Part shown: piece by piece, positions 51,623 to 60,128 of the stretch
Numbering within the stretch: position 1 is the stretch's first letter
Layout of the letters: every line of letters begins with the position of its first letter
NCBI GenBank assembly: GCA_002491195.1
Contig: DKVL01000063.1
Coordinates: forward strand, 1-64,000
Direction: 5' to 3'
DNA from: Lachnospiraceae bacterium UBA7179
Lineage (GTDB): Bacteria > Bacillota > Clostridia > Lachnospirales > Lachnospiraceae
DNA: 64,000 bases
The notes under the pieces: generated by a model
Told to the model about the DNA's origin: nothing
Seen by the model: only the letters and a program-made list of their open reading frames with translations
Database searches by the model: none
Program-made: the position numbers and the translations under genes

Positions 51623-53344
51623 ATGATGGTAGGACCAAAAGCACCAAAAGATCCTGAGAAAAAACGATCAGGTTTTTGTATTATGAGAAACAAGCAGATC
51701 TCCGGATCTGCACAAGCAAACGGAACAGGTGTTCAATTTATCTATTTAAATGATGGCCGCATGGTATCGAGTGCGCAGATTGTCGGAAATATCTCTGACG
51801 AATCGATGCTCGGGCTGCTCACGACGACGGAGGGATTCCGGCGTCTGGTGCACAGCATCGGCGTCAGCGTGGAAATGGACAGCGCGGGCAAGAAGGCGGT
51901 GTTTGAATTTCAGATGTACGGGAAGTCTGACATGTATGGCTCTGGCACGACACTTCGCATGGAAGTCCCGGCGGATGGTATGGAATATGTATTGAACCTG
52001 TCAGATCATGACTGGTCGGACGACGATGACATTCCAGGGCAGATCCGCTTTGTGTTCGATGAGCCGCAGAAGGATGGCGCGGCGGCGCAGGCGCTGGCGA
52101 CGGTGAAGTTCTATCTCAACGATGGCTTTACGGCGCCGGAGCCGGAGGAGGAGGAACAGGTTGACTTTGCGTGCGGTGCATATCAGGAGATGCTGCGAAA
52201 ATCCCTGGTGCAGACTGGAAACAATGCGCGTCTGAAAGCTGCCATCGAGCGGGCAAAACGGGGCGAGGACATCACGATCGCCTTTATTGGAGGCTCGATC
52301 ACGCAGGGGGCAGGCGCGGTTCCCATCAACACAAAGTGTTATGCATGGAAAACTTTTGAGGGACTCTGCAGCCTTGCGGGAAAGGGCGTGGACGAGAACA
52401 TTCATTATGTCAAGGCGGGCGTGGGCGGTACGCCTTCCGAGCTTGGCATGATTCGCTATGAACGCGACGTGTGCAGGGACGGGAAAGTGGCGCCGGACAT
52501 TGTGATCGTGGAGTTTTCGGTAAATGACGAGGGTGATGAGACAAAGGGTGTCTGCTATGAATCGCTGGTCAGGAAGATCCTTGCGGCAGAGAACAAGCCT
52601 GCCGTCATCCTGCTGTTTGCCGTGTTTGCCAATGACTGGAACCTGCAGGAGCGGCTTGGCGTTGTGGGAGAGCGTTATCAGCTGCCGATGGTCAGCACGC
52701 GGGACTGTGTGGTGGAGCAGTTTTACCAAAAATCAGGTGAAGGCAAAGTCGTGACGAAGAACCAGTTCTTTTATGACTGCTTCCACCCGACCAACATCGG
52801 ACATCAGATCATGGCGGACGGACTCGTTTATCTGATGCGGGAGGCGGACAGGAGCCCGATGGACGAGGACACGCTCGATCTGGCGTCAGTTCCGGCAGTG
52901 ATCGGCGGCGCTTTTGAACAGGTCTGGCTCTATGACCGCAGCAGTGAGGCGGAGACGGTAAGGATCCTATCGGCTGGGGATTTTGCGGAGACAGACGACG
53001 AACTGCAGGGTGTCGAGATGGACAGGGATCTGACACAGACCAAAGAGTTTCCATATAATTGGAAGCATATGAAGGGTGAAAAACCTTTTGTTATGGAGAT
53101 CTGCTGTACCGGACTCGTAATGGTGAACAAGGATTCGGGAGCGCCGGATGCGGGATGTGCGCAGGTGTTTGTCGACGGGGAGGCGGTGCTGTCTGTCGAT
53201 CCGAAAGTCAACGGCTGGACGCACTGCAATCCGCTGATCTGTTTCCAGAACCGTGAGCGCAGGACATGGCGCGTCGAAGTCAGGATGCAGCCGGGGGACG
53301 AGGACAAAGAATTTACAATCCTTGGATTTGGCGTTGTGAGCTAA
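51623..53344 (+). CDS. SGNH-hydrolase, probable acetylxylan esterase
   Basis: A 573-residue protein. Residues ~15-180 form a beta-rich domain; the SGNH esterase spans ~195-415: Ser about 225 in FIGGSITQG, Gly in GVGGTPSE, Asn in VEFSVNDEG and the Asp-His pair in DCFHPTNIGH. A further ~150-residue beta-rich C-terminal domain follows. In a xylan locus it likely removes acetyl groups. No signal peptide, so it acts on imported oligomers. AAGGAG lies just upstream; ATG 51623 (or 51626) has sensible spacing, while ATG 51617 abuts it. Confidence 0.88.
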   Translation: MMVGPKAPKDPEKKRSGFCIMRNKQISGSAQANGTGVQFIYLNDGRMVSSAQIVGNISDESMLGLLTTTEGFRRLVHSIGVSVEMDSAGKKAVFEFQMYGKSDMYGSGTTLRMEVPADGMEYVLNLSDHDWSDDDDIPGQIRFVFDEPQKDGAAAQALATVKFYLNDGFTAPEPEEEEQVDFACGAYQEMLRKSLVQTGNNARLKAAIERAKRGEDITIAFIGGSITQGAGAVPINTKCYAWKTFEGLCSLAGKGVDENIHYVKAGVGGTPSELGMIRYERDVCRDGKVAPDIVIVEFSVNDEGDETKGVCYESLVRKILAAENKPAVILLFAVFANDWNLQERLGVVGERYQLPMVSTRDCVVEQFYQKSGEGKVVTKNQFFYDCFHPTNIGHQIMADGLVYLMREADRSPMDEDTLDLASVPAVIGGAFEQVWLYDRSSEAETVRILSAGDFAETDDELQGVEMDRDLTQTKEFPYNWKHMKGEKPFVMEICCTGLVMVNKDSGAPDAGCAQVFVDGEAVLSVDPKVNGWTHCNPLICFQNRERRTWRVEVRMQPGDEDKEFTILGFGVVS

Positions 53345-53360
53345 TTTCGTCCCGTCGTTT

Positions 53361-53417
53361 AGGAACTGTGCAGAAATAGACAAGTCAAGGGGCATAGGTT
53401 ATTTTTGCATGGTTCCT
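53361..53417. other. Hairpin between esterase and exporter genes
   Basis: AGGAACTGTGCA (53361-53372) pairs with TGCATGGTTCCT (53406-53417), two G-T pairs included. No T-run follows, so it is more likely an mRNA structure than a terminator. Confidence 0.45.
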
Positions 53418-53448
53418 TAGTGAAGTTGTTATGAGGGGATATAAGAAT

Positions 53449-55284
53449 ATGAAAAGAAAGAAGACAAAAGAGAAGGAAGAAGATAAAAATCCGCTGCATG
53501 TGGAGTATGGTCTGTTTAGCAACGTCAGATATATGCTGCATCAGATGGTGGAGGCGGACAGCAATATTCTGCCGCTGATGCTGCTGGGGGCTGTCTGCGC
53601 GCCGTTTACGCAGTATCTGTGGGGATTTCTGTCCAGACTTATCGTTGACAGGATCACAGGGTATGATACAGGGGAGAATCTTGCGGTTGTGATCTGCGCG
53701 TTCTGCGCAGTGCGTCTTGTGACGGTGGTGCTGCAGACTTATTATAACAGCAATTGGTGGCGGTATATCAGTACCAGGATGAAGATGACGCAGGAGAAGA
53801 ATCTCAAGATCATGCGGATCGATTTTGAGCATCTCGAGGACAGCGATGTGATGGACTGCTGCCAGAAGGCGGAACGGGCCGTGTCAAACAACAATTCCGG
53901 TCCAGAGGGGATGATCCGTGAGATGGCATCTCTGCTGAGCAACCTGAGTGTGGCAGTCGCGGGTTTGTTCATACTGGGTGTTGTCAATCCGCTGCTCATC
54001 ACGCTGGCGGTGGATTTCTGGCTGTTCAACCGCATCTCAAAAGAGGATAAGGAACAGGTGTGGGACAAGCTGTCTACATGGTGGCGCAAGAATAATTATA
54101 TGGAGAATATCACGAGGGATTTTGCAGCGGCAAAGGATATCCGCATGTTTGGGCTGACGGGGTGGCTGATGCAGAAATACCAGGAGCTGATGGCAGAGCG
54201 GTTTGAGAAGGAACAGCTGCACCAGCGCATCTGGCAGCGGCAGAGAATGATGACATGTGTAACCATGCTTTTGAGCCAGGGGCTGATCTACGCATGGCTG
54301 ATCTACGCTGTCGTGACTGGAAGGATGACACTTGGCGGGTTCACGCTCTACCTCTCGTCCTACAACACGTTTGCAGGTGCAGTGTGGATGGTCATGCGGG
54401 GCATTGCAGAACTGATCGCAAAGAGCAGGGAAGTGGATGATTTTCGCAGCTTTATGGACTTTGACGGCGGAGATGAGGATCTGGGCGGGATACAGGTACC
54501 TGTGTCGAAGGATTATGAATTTGTATTCTGTGATGTCTCTTTTCGCTATCCCAAGGCGGAACAGTATGCCCTGGAGCATCTGAACCTGACTTTGAAGGCG
54601 GGGGAGCGGCTTGCCGTGGTGGGACTCAACGGCGCGGGGAAATCGACCTTTATCAAGCTGTTGCTGCGCCTCTATGAGCCGACGGAGGGCGAGATCTTAC
54701 TGAATGGCGTCAATGTGAAGGAGTACAACAAACACAGTTATTATAAGCTGTTTGCGCCGGCATTTCAGACGGTGGAGCTGTTCGCGTTTCCGCTGGCTGA
54801 GAATGTGTCCATGCAGCCGCCGCAGGAGACGGACTGCGCAAAGGCAGAGGCGCGCCTGCAGGATGCAGGGCTTTCGGAGAAGCTTGCCGGTCTGCCGGAC
54901 GGTGTGCACACACAGATGTTAAAGGTCATCTATGATGACGGCGTCGACCTGTCGGGAGGTGAGCGGCAGAAGCTTGCACTGGCGAGGGCACTGTACAAGG
55001 ATGCGCCGATTGTGGTGCTCGACGAGCCGACAGCGGCGCTCGATGCGCTGGCAGAGAGCCGTCTCTATGAGAATTTTGACAGGCTGATCGGCGGGAAATC
55101 AGCAGTCTATATCAGCCACCGCCTCAGCTCGACGCGCTTCTGCGACAGGGTGGCGATGTTTGTGGACGGAAAGCTTGCGGAGCTTGGAACCCACGAAATG
55201 TTGATGGAACAGAATGGAAAGTATGCGGAGATGTTTCGGATCCAGGCACAGTACTATGTGGAGGAGGTGCAGGAGAATGCATGA
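53449..55284 (+). CDS. ABC exporter half-transporter 1
   Basis: A 611-residue type IV ABC exporter subunit: about six membrane helices in the first 320 residues, then an ATPase with Walker A GLNGAGKST, signature LSGGERQKLALARAL, Walker B VVLDEPTAALD and H-loop ISHRL. It forms a heterodimer with the next gene, which overlaps by 8 bases. The exported compound (peptide, lipid or drug) is unknown; its presence inside a xylan cluster is odd. The start is uncertain between ATG 53449 and ATG 53431, as the ribosome site is weak. Confidence 0.93.
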   Translation: MKRKKTKEKEEDKNPLHVEYGLFSNVRYMLHQMVEADSNILPLMLLGAVCAPFTQYLWGFLSRLIVDRITGYDTGENLAVVICAFCAVRLVTVVLQTYYNSNWWRYISTRMKMTQEKNLKIMRIDFEHLEDSDVMDCCQKAERAVSNNNSGPEGMIREMASLLSNLSVAVAGLFILGVVNPLLITLAVDFWLFNRISKEDKEQVWDKLSTWWRKNNYMENITRDFAAAKDIRMFGLTGWLMQKYQELMAERFEKEQLHQRIWQRQRMMTCVTMLLSQGLIYAWLIYAVVTGRMTLGGFTLYLSSYNTFAGAVWMVMRGIAELIAKSREVDDFRSFMDFDGGDEDLGGIQVPVSKDYEFVFCDVSFRYPKAEQYALEHLNLTLKAGERLAVVGLNGAGKSTFIKLLLRLYEPTEGEILLNGVNVKEYNKHSYYKLFAPAFQTVELFAFPLAENVSMQPPQETDCAKAEARLQDAGLSEKLAGLPDGVHTQMLKVIYDDGVDLSGGERQKLALARALYKDAPIVVLDEPTAALDALAESRLYENFDRLIGGKSAVYISHRLSSTRFCDRVAMFVDGKLAELGTHEMLMEQNGKYAEMFRIQAQYYVEEVQENA

Positions 55285-57121
55285 AGTCAGAAAAACGCTT
55301 GCCTTTATGCTGCGCGTTGCATGGCGGGAGAAGCCCGCACTTTTTGGCAGCTATCTGATCCTGTTTGTGGGGGATACTGTCGCCGCCATGAAGAATGTGC
55401 TGATTCCCAAGCTGCTGCTCGACGAGCTGCTGCTGGTGACGGAGGGAGCGCCGCTGTCGGAGCATCTGCGCCTGATCGTGCTGTACGCTGCGCTGACCGT
55501 CGCGATCGATGTGCTGGTGCGTGCGACAAACGGCGCGGCGGAGCGGACGAAGGGAGAGATCGCCCAGTGGTTTCAGGAGTACTGCGACATGATGATCGGT
55601 GAACACGCGATGAAGATGGACTACGAGCACACGGAGGATCCAGATACGCTTGACCAGCTCAATAAGGCGCGGGAAGGGATGTCGTGGTACAGCGGGGGCG
55701 TGGTGGGGATCCTCGACTGCGTCCATCAGATCGCGTTGAATGTGGCGGTGCTCTGCGGTGTCACGACGCTCATTTTTACCAGATGTCCGCTGCTTCTGCC
55801 GATACAGTTGATCGCCCTTCTGATGAGCTCCTGGCTGACAGCGCGCAACAATGAGGTTGACACAAGGAATTTTCTCAGACTGTCCAAGATCAACCGCATT
55901 TTTGGCTATGTGCTGTTCCAGTTGGCATCGTTTGAGTACGGCAAGGATATTCGCCTGTATGACAGCAGCCGCATGATGGGGGACAAGGCAAAAGAGCAGT
56001 CGGATGGGATGACAGATATCTGGAGAGAACAGGCGCATGAGCAGCTGCGGTACAGCTGGGGCATTGACGCTGTCAATGTGCTGCGGGACGGCATCAGCTG
56101 CTTCTATATCGGTATGCTTGCTGTCCGCAGGGTAATCTCTATAGGTGATTTTACCATGTGTATGCTGTCGGTGACGCAGCTTTACAACAGTCTGCAGAAC
56201 ATCATAAACAGTGTGATGGACATTAAAAAGCGCTGTAACTATGCATATCAGTTTGTATTGTTTCTGGACTATCCGGCGGCGATGCAGATCGGGGAGCACA
56301 GTCTTGTGGACACGGGCAGTGACGGGCATGTGATCACGTTTCGCGACGTGAGCTTCCGCTATCCGCGCTCGGATCAGTATGTGCTGCGCCATCTGAACCT
56401 GACAATCAGGCAGGGGGAGCATCTGTCGATCGTCGGTCTGAACGGCGCAGGGAAGACAACCTTTATCAAGCTGCTGTGCCGTCTGTATGAAGTGACAGAG
56501 GGCGAGATCTGTATTGACGGCATCAATATCATGGAGTATTCGGAGGAGGAGTACAGAAAGCTCTTTGCAGTGGTATTTCAGGATTTCAAGCTCTTTGCGT
56601 TCAGTCTGCGGGAGAATGTGGCGCCGGGGGTGGAGGATATTGATGAGGAGCGGCTGGAACAAGTGCTCACGCAGACCGGGCTGTACGAGGATGCGCAGAA
56701 GCTTCCCGATGGTCTCGACACGATGATCTACAAGAGTTTTGACGAGAAAGGCGTAGAGCTCTCCGGCGGACAGCAGCAGAAGACGGCGATCAGCAGGGCG
56801 CTGTACCGGGATGCGCCGATCGTCATTTTGGACGAGCCGACAGCGGCGCTTGACCCGATCGCAGAGTATGAGATCTATCGGCAGTTCCATGCGTTGGTGG
56901 GCGGCAAGACAGCGATCTATATCTCGCACAGGTTATCGAGCTGCCGTTTCTGTGACCACATTGCGGTCTTTTCCGATGAAACCGTCAAGGAATATGGCAC
57001 GCACGACGAGCTTGTGGCGCGCGCGGACGGCATCTACGCAGAGATGTTCCGGGCGCAGGCGCAGTATTATGTGGATTCAAACGGTGCATTAGGGCTGTCA
57101 AACGTTAGTATTTGTGATTGA
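55277..57121 (+). CDS. ABC exporter half-transporter 2
   Basis: A 614-residue partner subunit. Membrane helices occupy about 1-320. The ATPase has Walker A GLNGAGKTT, signature LSGGQQQKTAISRAL, Walker B VILDEPTAALD and ISHRL. It starts at ATG 55277 inside the previous gene, with GAGGAGG at 9-base spacing, so the subunits are made in equal amounts. The long glutamine run in the signature departs from the canonical LSGGQ-Q-R. The next gene (GH43) starts 27 bases on, so exporter and enzyme share a transcript. Confidence 0.93.
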   Translation: MHEVRKTLAFMLRVAWREKPALFGSYLILFVGDTVAAMKNVLIPKLLLDELLLVTEGAPLSEHLRLIVLYAALTVAIDVLVRATNGAAERTKGEIAQWFQEYCDMMIGEHAMKMDYEHTEDPDTLDQLNKAREGMSWYSGGVVGILDCVHQIALNVAVLCGVTTLIFTRCPLLLPIQLIALLMSSWLTARNNEVDTRNFLRLSKINRIFGYVLFQLASFEYGKDIRLYDSSRMMGDKAKEQSDGMTDIWREQAHEQLRYSWGIDAVNVLRDGISCFYIGMLAVRRVISIGDFTMCMLSVTQLYNSLQNIINSVMDIKKRCNYAYQFVLFLDYPAAMQIGEHSLVDTGSDGHVITFRDVSFRYPRSDQYVLRHLNLTIRQGEHLSIVGLNGAGKTTFIKLLCRLYEVTEGEICIDGINIMEYSEEEYRKLFAVVFQDFKLFAFSLRENVAPGVEDIDEERLEQVLTQTGLYEDAQKLPDGLDTMIYKSFDEKGVELSGGQQQKTAISRALYRDAPIVILDEPTAALDPIAEYEIYRQFHALVGGKTAIYISHRLSSCRFCDHIAVFSDETVKEYGTHDELVARADGIYAEMFRAQAQYYVDSNGALGLSNVSICD

Positions 57122-57148
57122 TTTATAGTTGATAGGTGGAAGGATAAG

Positions 57149-58750
57149 ATGAGTTTAGAAAATAAATTGTGGAAACAGGACGCACAGGTTAACCCCATTA
57201 CAAGGCTGGATTATCCGGATCCTGATGTGATCCGTGTCGGCGATATCTATTATATGGTTTCGACGACCATGCATTTTATGCCGGGTGGGGAGATTCTGCG
57301 TTCTTATGATTTGGTGAACTGGGAACATGCGGCTTTTGTGTTCGACCGTCTGGACAGCACACCCTCGCAATGTTTGGAGGGTGCAAAAAACATATACGGC
57401 AGGGGAATGTGGGCGGCGTCTCTGCGGTATCACAATAATAGGTTCTATATATGCTTTGTTGCAAACGACACAGGGAGGACGTATCTGTACACGTCAGAGT
57501 CTATCGCAGGACCGTGGGAGAAGCACCAGATCGAAGGATTTTATCACGACTGTTCCCTTCTGTTTGACGGGGATAATGTCTACATTGCATACGGAAACAA
57601 GGACATCTATATCACACAGTTAAACGATAATCTGACAGCGCCCCTTGCAGGCGGGATGCACCGCCTGGCGGTCAGCGATGCAGGACATCCGGGGCTGGGA
57701 TATGAGGGGACGCATTTTTACAAGATCAATGGAAAGTATTATCTGTTCTTTATCCATTCGCTGCGGGACAGATGGATGCGCACGGAGGCTTGTTTCGTGG
57801 CGGACTCCATCGATGGTGAATTTTCCGGCGGTGACGTCCTGGTCGACGACAGGGGATACTGCAATCAGGGTGTCGCGCAGGGAGGAATCGTGGACACGCC
57901 CGATGGAGCGTGGTATGCGGTTATGTTTCAGGATCACGGTGCGGTTGGAAGGCTCCCAGTGCTGGTTCCGGTCACATGGGAGGCAGGATTTCCTGTATTT
58001 GGGAAGGACAGACGGATTCCGTGGCAGTTTGAAGTGCCATGTGGCAGGGTGGATTACCGATATGAGTCGTTGGTGCAGAGCGACGATTTCAGGAAAGAGC
58101 CAGGTCTTTCGGAGCTGGCAAAGCGTGAGCGGTACGGCTGTTATGGCTTAAAAAGCGTGTGGCAGTTCAATCACGAGCCGGATCTTCGTTTGGTCATACA
58201 TGATACGGACCGCGGCATCCTCTGGATTGAGACCGGAAAAGTATGCCAAAGCCTGCTGCAGGCAGCAAATGTGCTGACACAGCGCATGCTCTTTCCACGG
58301 TGCGCAGGGGAAGTGACAGTGGATGCGAACGCGTTGAAGGTGGGTGATTACGCGGGGCTCTGCGCACTGCAGGGATGCTATGGCATGGTTGCAGTGACGC
58401 GGAGAGAAGACGGGTTTTATATTGTGATGCGGGGAAGGACAGCTCGAAGTGAATCTATGCAGGCTGTGACGCAGGATGATATGGCGGGGACAGAGCTAGA
58501 AGCAGTACGGATCGATCAGAAAATGGTGCGTCTGCGGATTGAAGCGGACTTTGCGCAGATGAAGGACGAGGCACGTTTCTTCTATTATAAAACTGGCAGC
58601 GTATGGAAACAGATTGGCACTGCGCAGAAGCTGTATTTTAAGCTCGATCACTTTACAGGATGCCGGTTTGGGCTGTTTGTCTATGCGACAAAGAGGACTG
58701 GCGGAAAGGCAGGTTTTTCGGATTTTCGGTATCATCGGACTGTGGGGTGA
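57149..58750 (+). CDS. GH43 beta-xylosidase/alpha-arabinofuranosidase
   Basis: A 533-residue GH43 enzyme of the intracellular beta-xylosidase type. The propeller starts DYPDPDVIRVG (base Asp about 24). GMWAASLRYHNNRFYICF and GYEGTHFYKINGKYYLF (general-acid Glu about 186) follow, then a C-terminal beta-sandwich (about 325-533). It would finish short xylo-oligosaccharides or remove arabinose (EC 3.2.1.37/55). GGTGGAAGGA precedes ATG 57149. It ends 5 bases before the convergent AraC gene. Confidence 0.93.
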   Translation: MSLENKLWKQDAQVNPITRLDYPDPDVIRVGDIYYMVSTTMHFMPGGEILRSYDLVNWEHAAFVFDRLDSTPSQCLEGAKNIYGRGMWAASLRYHNNRFYICFVANDTGRTYLYTSESIAGPWEKHQIEGFYHDCSLLFDGDNVYIAYGNKDIYITQLNDNLTAPLAGGMHRLAVSDAGHPGLGYEGTHFYKINGKYYLFFIHSLRDRWMRTEACFVADSIDGEFSGGDVLVDDRGYCNQGVAQGGIVDTPDGAWYAVMFQDHGAVGRLPVLVPVTWEAGFPVFGKDRRIPWQFEVPCGRVDYRYESLVQSDDFRKEPGLSELAKRERYGCYGLKSVWQFNHEPDLRLVIHDTDRGILWIETGKVCQSLLQAANVLTQRMLFPRCAGEVTVDANALKVGDYAGLCALQGCYGMVAVTRREDGFYIVMRGRTARSESMQAVTQDDMAGTELEAVRIDQKMVRLRIEADFAQMKDEARFFYYKTGSVWKQIGTAQKLYFKLDHFTGCRFGLFVYATKRTGGKAGFSDFRYHRTVG

Positions 58751-58755
58751 TATCC

Positions 58756-59760
58756 TTATCTCCTGCTGAATGAGTGAACAGACAATTTGCTGCGGTATTC
58801 GCTGGGAGAACACTTTTTATACTCGCGGAACAGGCGGTTGAAGGTGGAAATGCTCGAGAAGCCCACCTGCATTGCGATTTGCGTGATCGGCAGCTCCGCA
58901 TGCGGCAGCAGCTCCTCTGTCGCTTTGATGCGCCTGTAATTGAGGTAATCGCAGAACGTGTAGCCTGTGTAATCTTTAAACAGCCTGGAGAAGTGGAATT
59001 TGCTGAATCCCATCAGTGATGCCGTGTCCTCAAGCGTGAGCGTATCCATGTAATGTTCATCGATATAAGCCAACAGATCGTTGAATTGTTTGGCGTATTC
59101 CCTCTGCCTTCCAGCCTGGATATCAGCGGTGGCGAGCTTGTTTGAATAATTGGTGCCAAGCTTTACAAACAGGGTCATCAGCAGTGAATAGACAGTGAGC
59201 TCGCTGTAGAGATTGTTGCGGAAATACTCGATCTGCATCTGCATCAGCAGGTCAAAAACAGTCTTATAAATCTCCGGCGAGTTGTCTCTGTTGATGAGAA
59301 ACGGTGTCGATAGCAGCGGCTGGATACCAGCAAAATCCTTTAGATGCGCTATGACGCTAAGATCGAGAAGATAGACAAAACGGACGCCGCTCGAAGCGGG
59401 GGAGGGGTATACGGAGTGCAGGATGCCTGGCGGTATGAAAAAAATCTCACCCTCCTGAATACAATGCGTGGTCTCGTTCACAGCAGCATAGTAGCAGTCA
59501 CTGACAGGGAGTATGATTTCAAGAGAGTTATGCCAGTGAAGCGGAAAATTCTCCAGCTGTTCATTGTACCAGATGCGCACCGTGGAGCTGTTGCGGTAAT
59601 TGACGATCTCATGATTCTTGTTGATCATTGTGGAACCGATGTAATCGCTGTTGGCGCTGTAGAAATCAAAGCCGCTGCCGTTGATCTGCTCTAAGTCAAT
59701 CGATTCTGTGCGATTTTTGTTGTCCTGATGTTTTGCGCTTTTTTGATCTTTGTTTGTCAT
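58756..59760 (-). CDS. AraC-family regulator with cupin domain
   Basis: A 334-residue transcription regulator. Residues ~60-180 look like the cupin sugar-sensing domain (HWHNSLEIILPV, GEIFFIPPGILHSV). The C-terminal 100 residues are a double HTH: LEDTASLMGFSKFHFSRLFKDYTG and ITQIAMQVGFSSISTFNRLFREY. It faces the large binding-protein/permease genes across a 368-base gap, so it probably controls that importer and the GH43 gene. AAAGGA lies before the minus-strand ATG. Confidence 0.93.
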   Translation of the reverse strand: MTNKDQKSAKHQDNKNRTESIDLEQINGSGFDFYSANSDYIGSTMINKNHEIVNYRNSSTVRIWYNEQLENFPLHWHNSLEIILPVSDCYYAAVNETTHCIQEGEIFFIPPGILHSVYPSPASSGVRFVYLLDLSVIAHLKDFAGIQPLLSTPFLINRDNSPEIYKTVFDLLMQMQIEYFRNNLYSELTVYSLLMTLFVKLGTNYSNKLATADIQAGRQREYAKQFNDLLAYIDEHYMDTLTLEDTASLMGFSKFHFSRLFKDYTGYTFCDYLNYRRIKATEELLPHAELPITQIAMQVGFSSISTFNRLFREYKKCSPSEYRSKLSVHSFSRR

Positions 59761-60128
59761 ATGTCCATCAATCCTTTGTCTAAAATTTATATCTTAACAG
59801 TTCTTTAGAGTCATTTTTCGTAATAGGAAAGCTTCCCTGATAGTCATTATATATGAATTTCTGTAAAAATAAAAGAGATTTTGTGAAGTTGTTGTTGGAA
59901 GAATATGCATTGTTAATTTGATGGTTTTTTTGAGAATAAATCAGCACAAGTGTACAGTGTGCACAAATAAAAAGCAATAAATGAATAATGCATAGCAATA
60001 TATAGGAAGTGTGGAAAAGTACAGATGGCGTAATATATAATTATACTAAAAAAATCGCTAAACTGCAGATGTTTTTAGTTAATGTGTTGAGTTATTTCCT
60101 AAAAAATACTTGTTTTGTGGAGGAAAGT
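59761..60128. promoter_or_regulatory. AT-rich divergent regulatory region
   Basis: This gap between araC-type and binding-protein genes is strongly AT-rich. TGGAAA (60012-60017) and TATAAT (60036-60041), 18 bases apart, are the best plus-strand promoter. CACAAGTGTACAGTGTGCAC near 59944-59963 is an imperfect palindrome that could be the regulator's site. Short minus-strand frames here lack ribosome sites. Confidence 0.5.

Noticed and set aside
55124..56929. A 601-codon minus-strand open frame
   Set aside because: It mirrors the ABC exporter genes, which carry all Walker and signature motifs on the plus strand. The minus product is His/Arg/Leu-rich with no recognisable domain.
59780..59998. 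A 72-codon minus-strand frame in the divergent regulatory gap
   Set aside because: AT-rich, no ribosome site, and it covers the putative control region.
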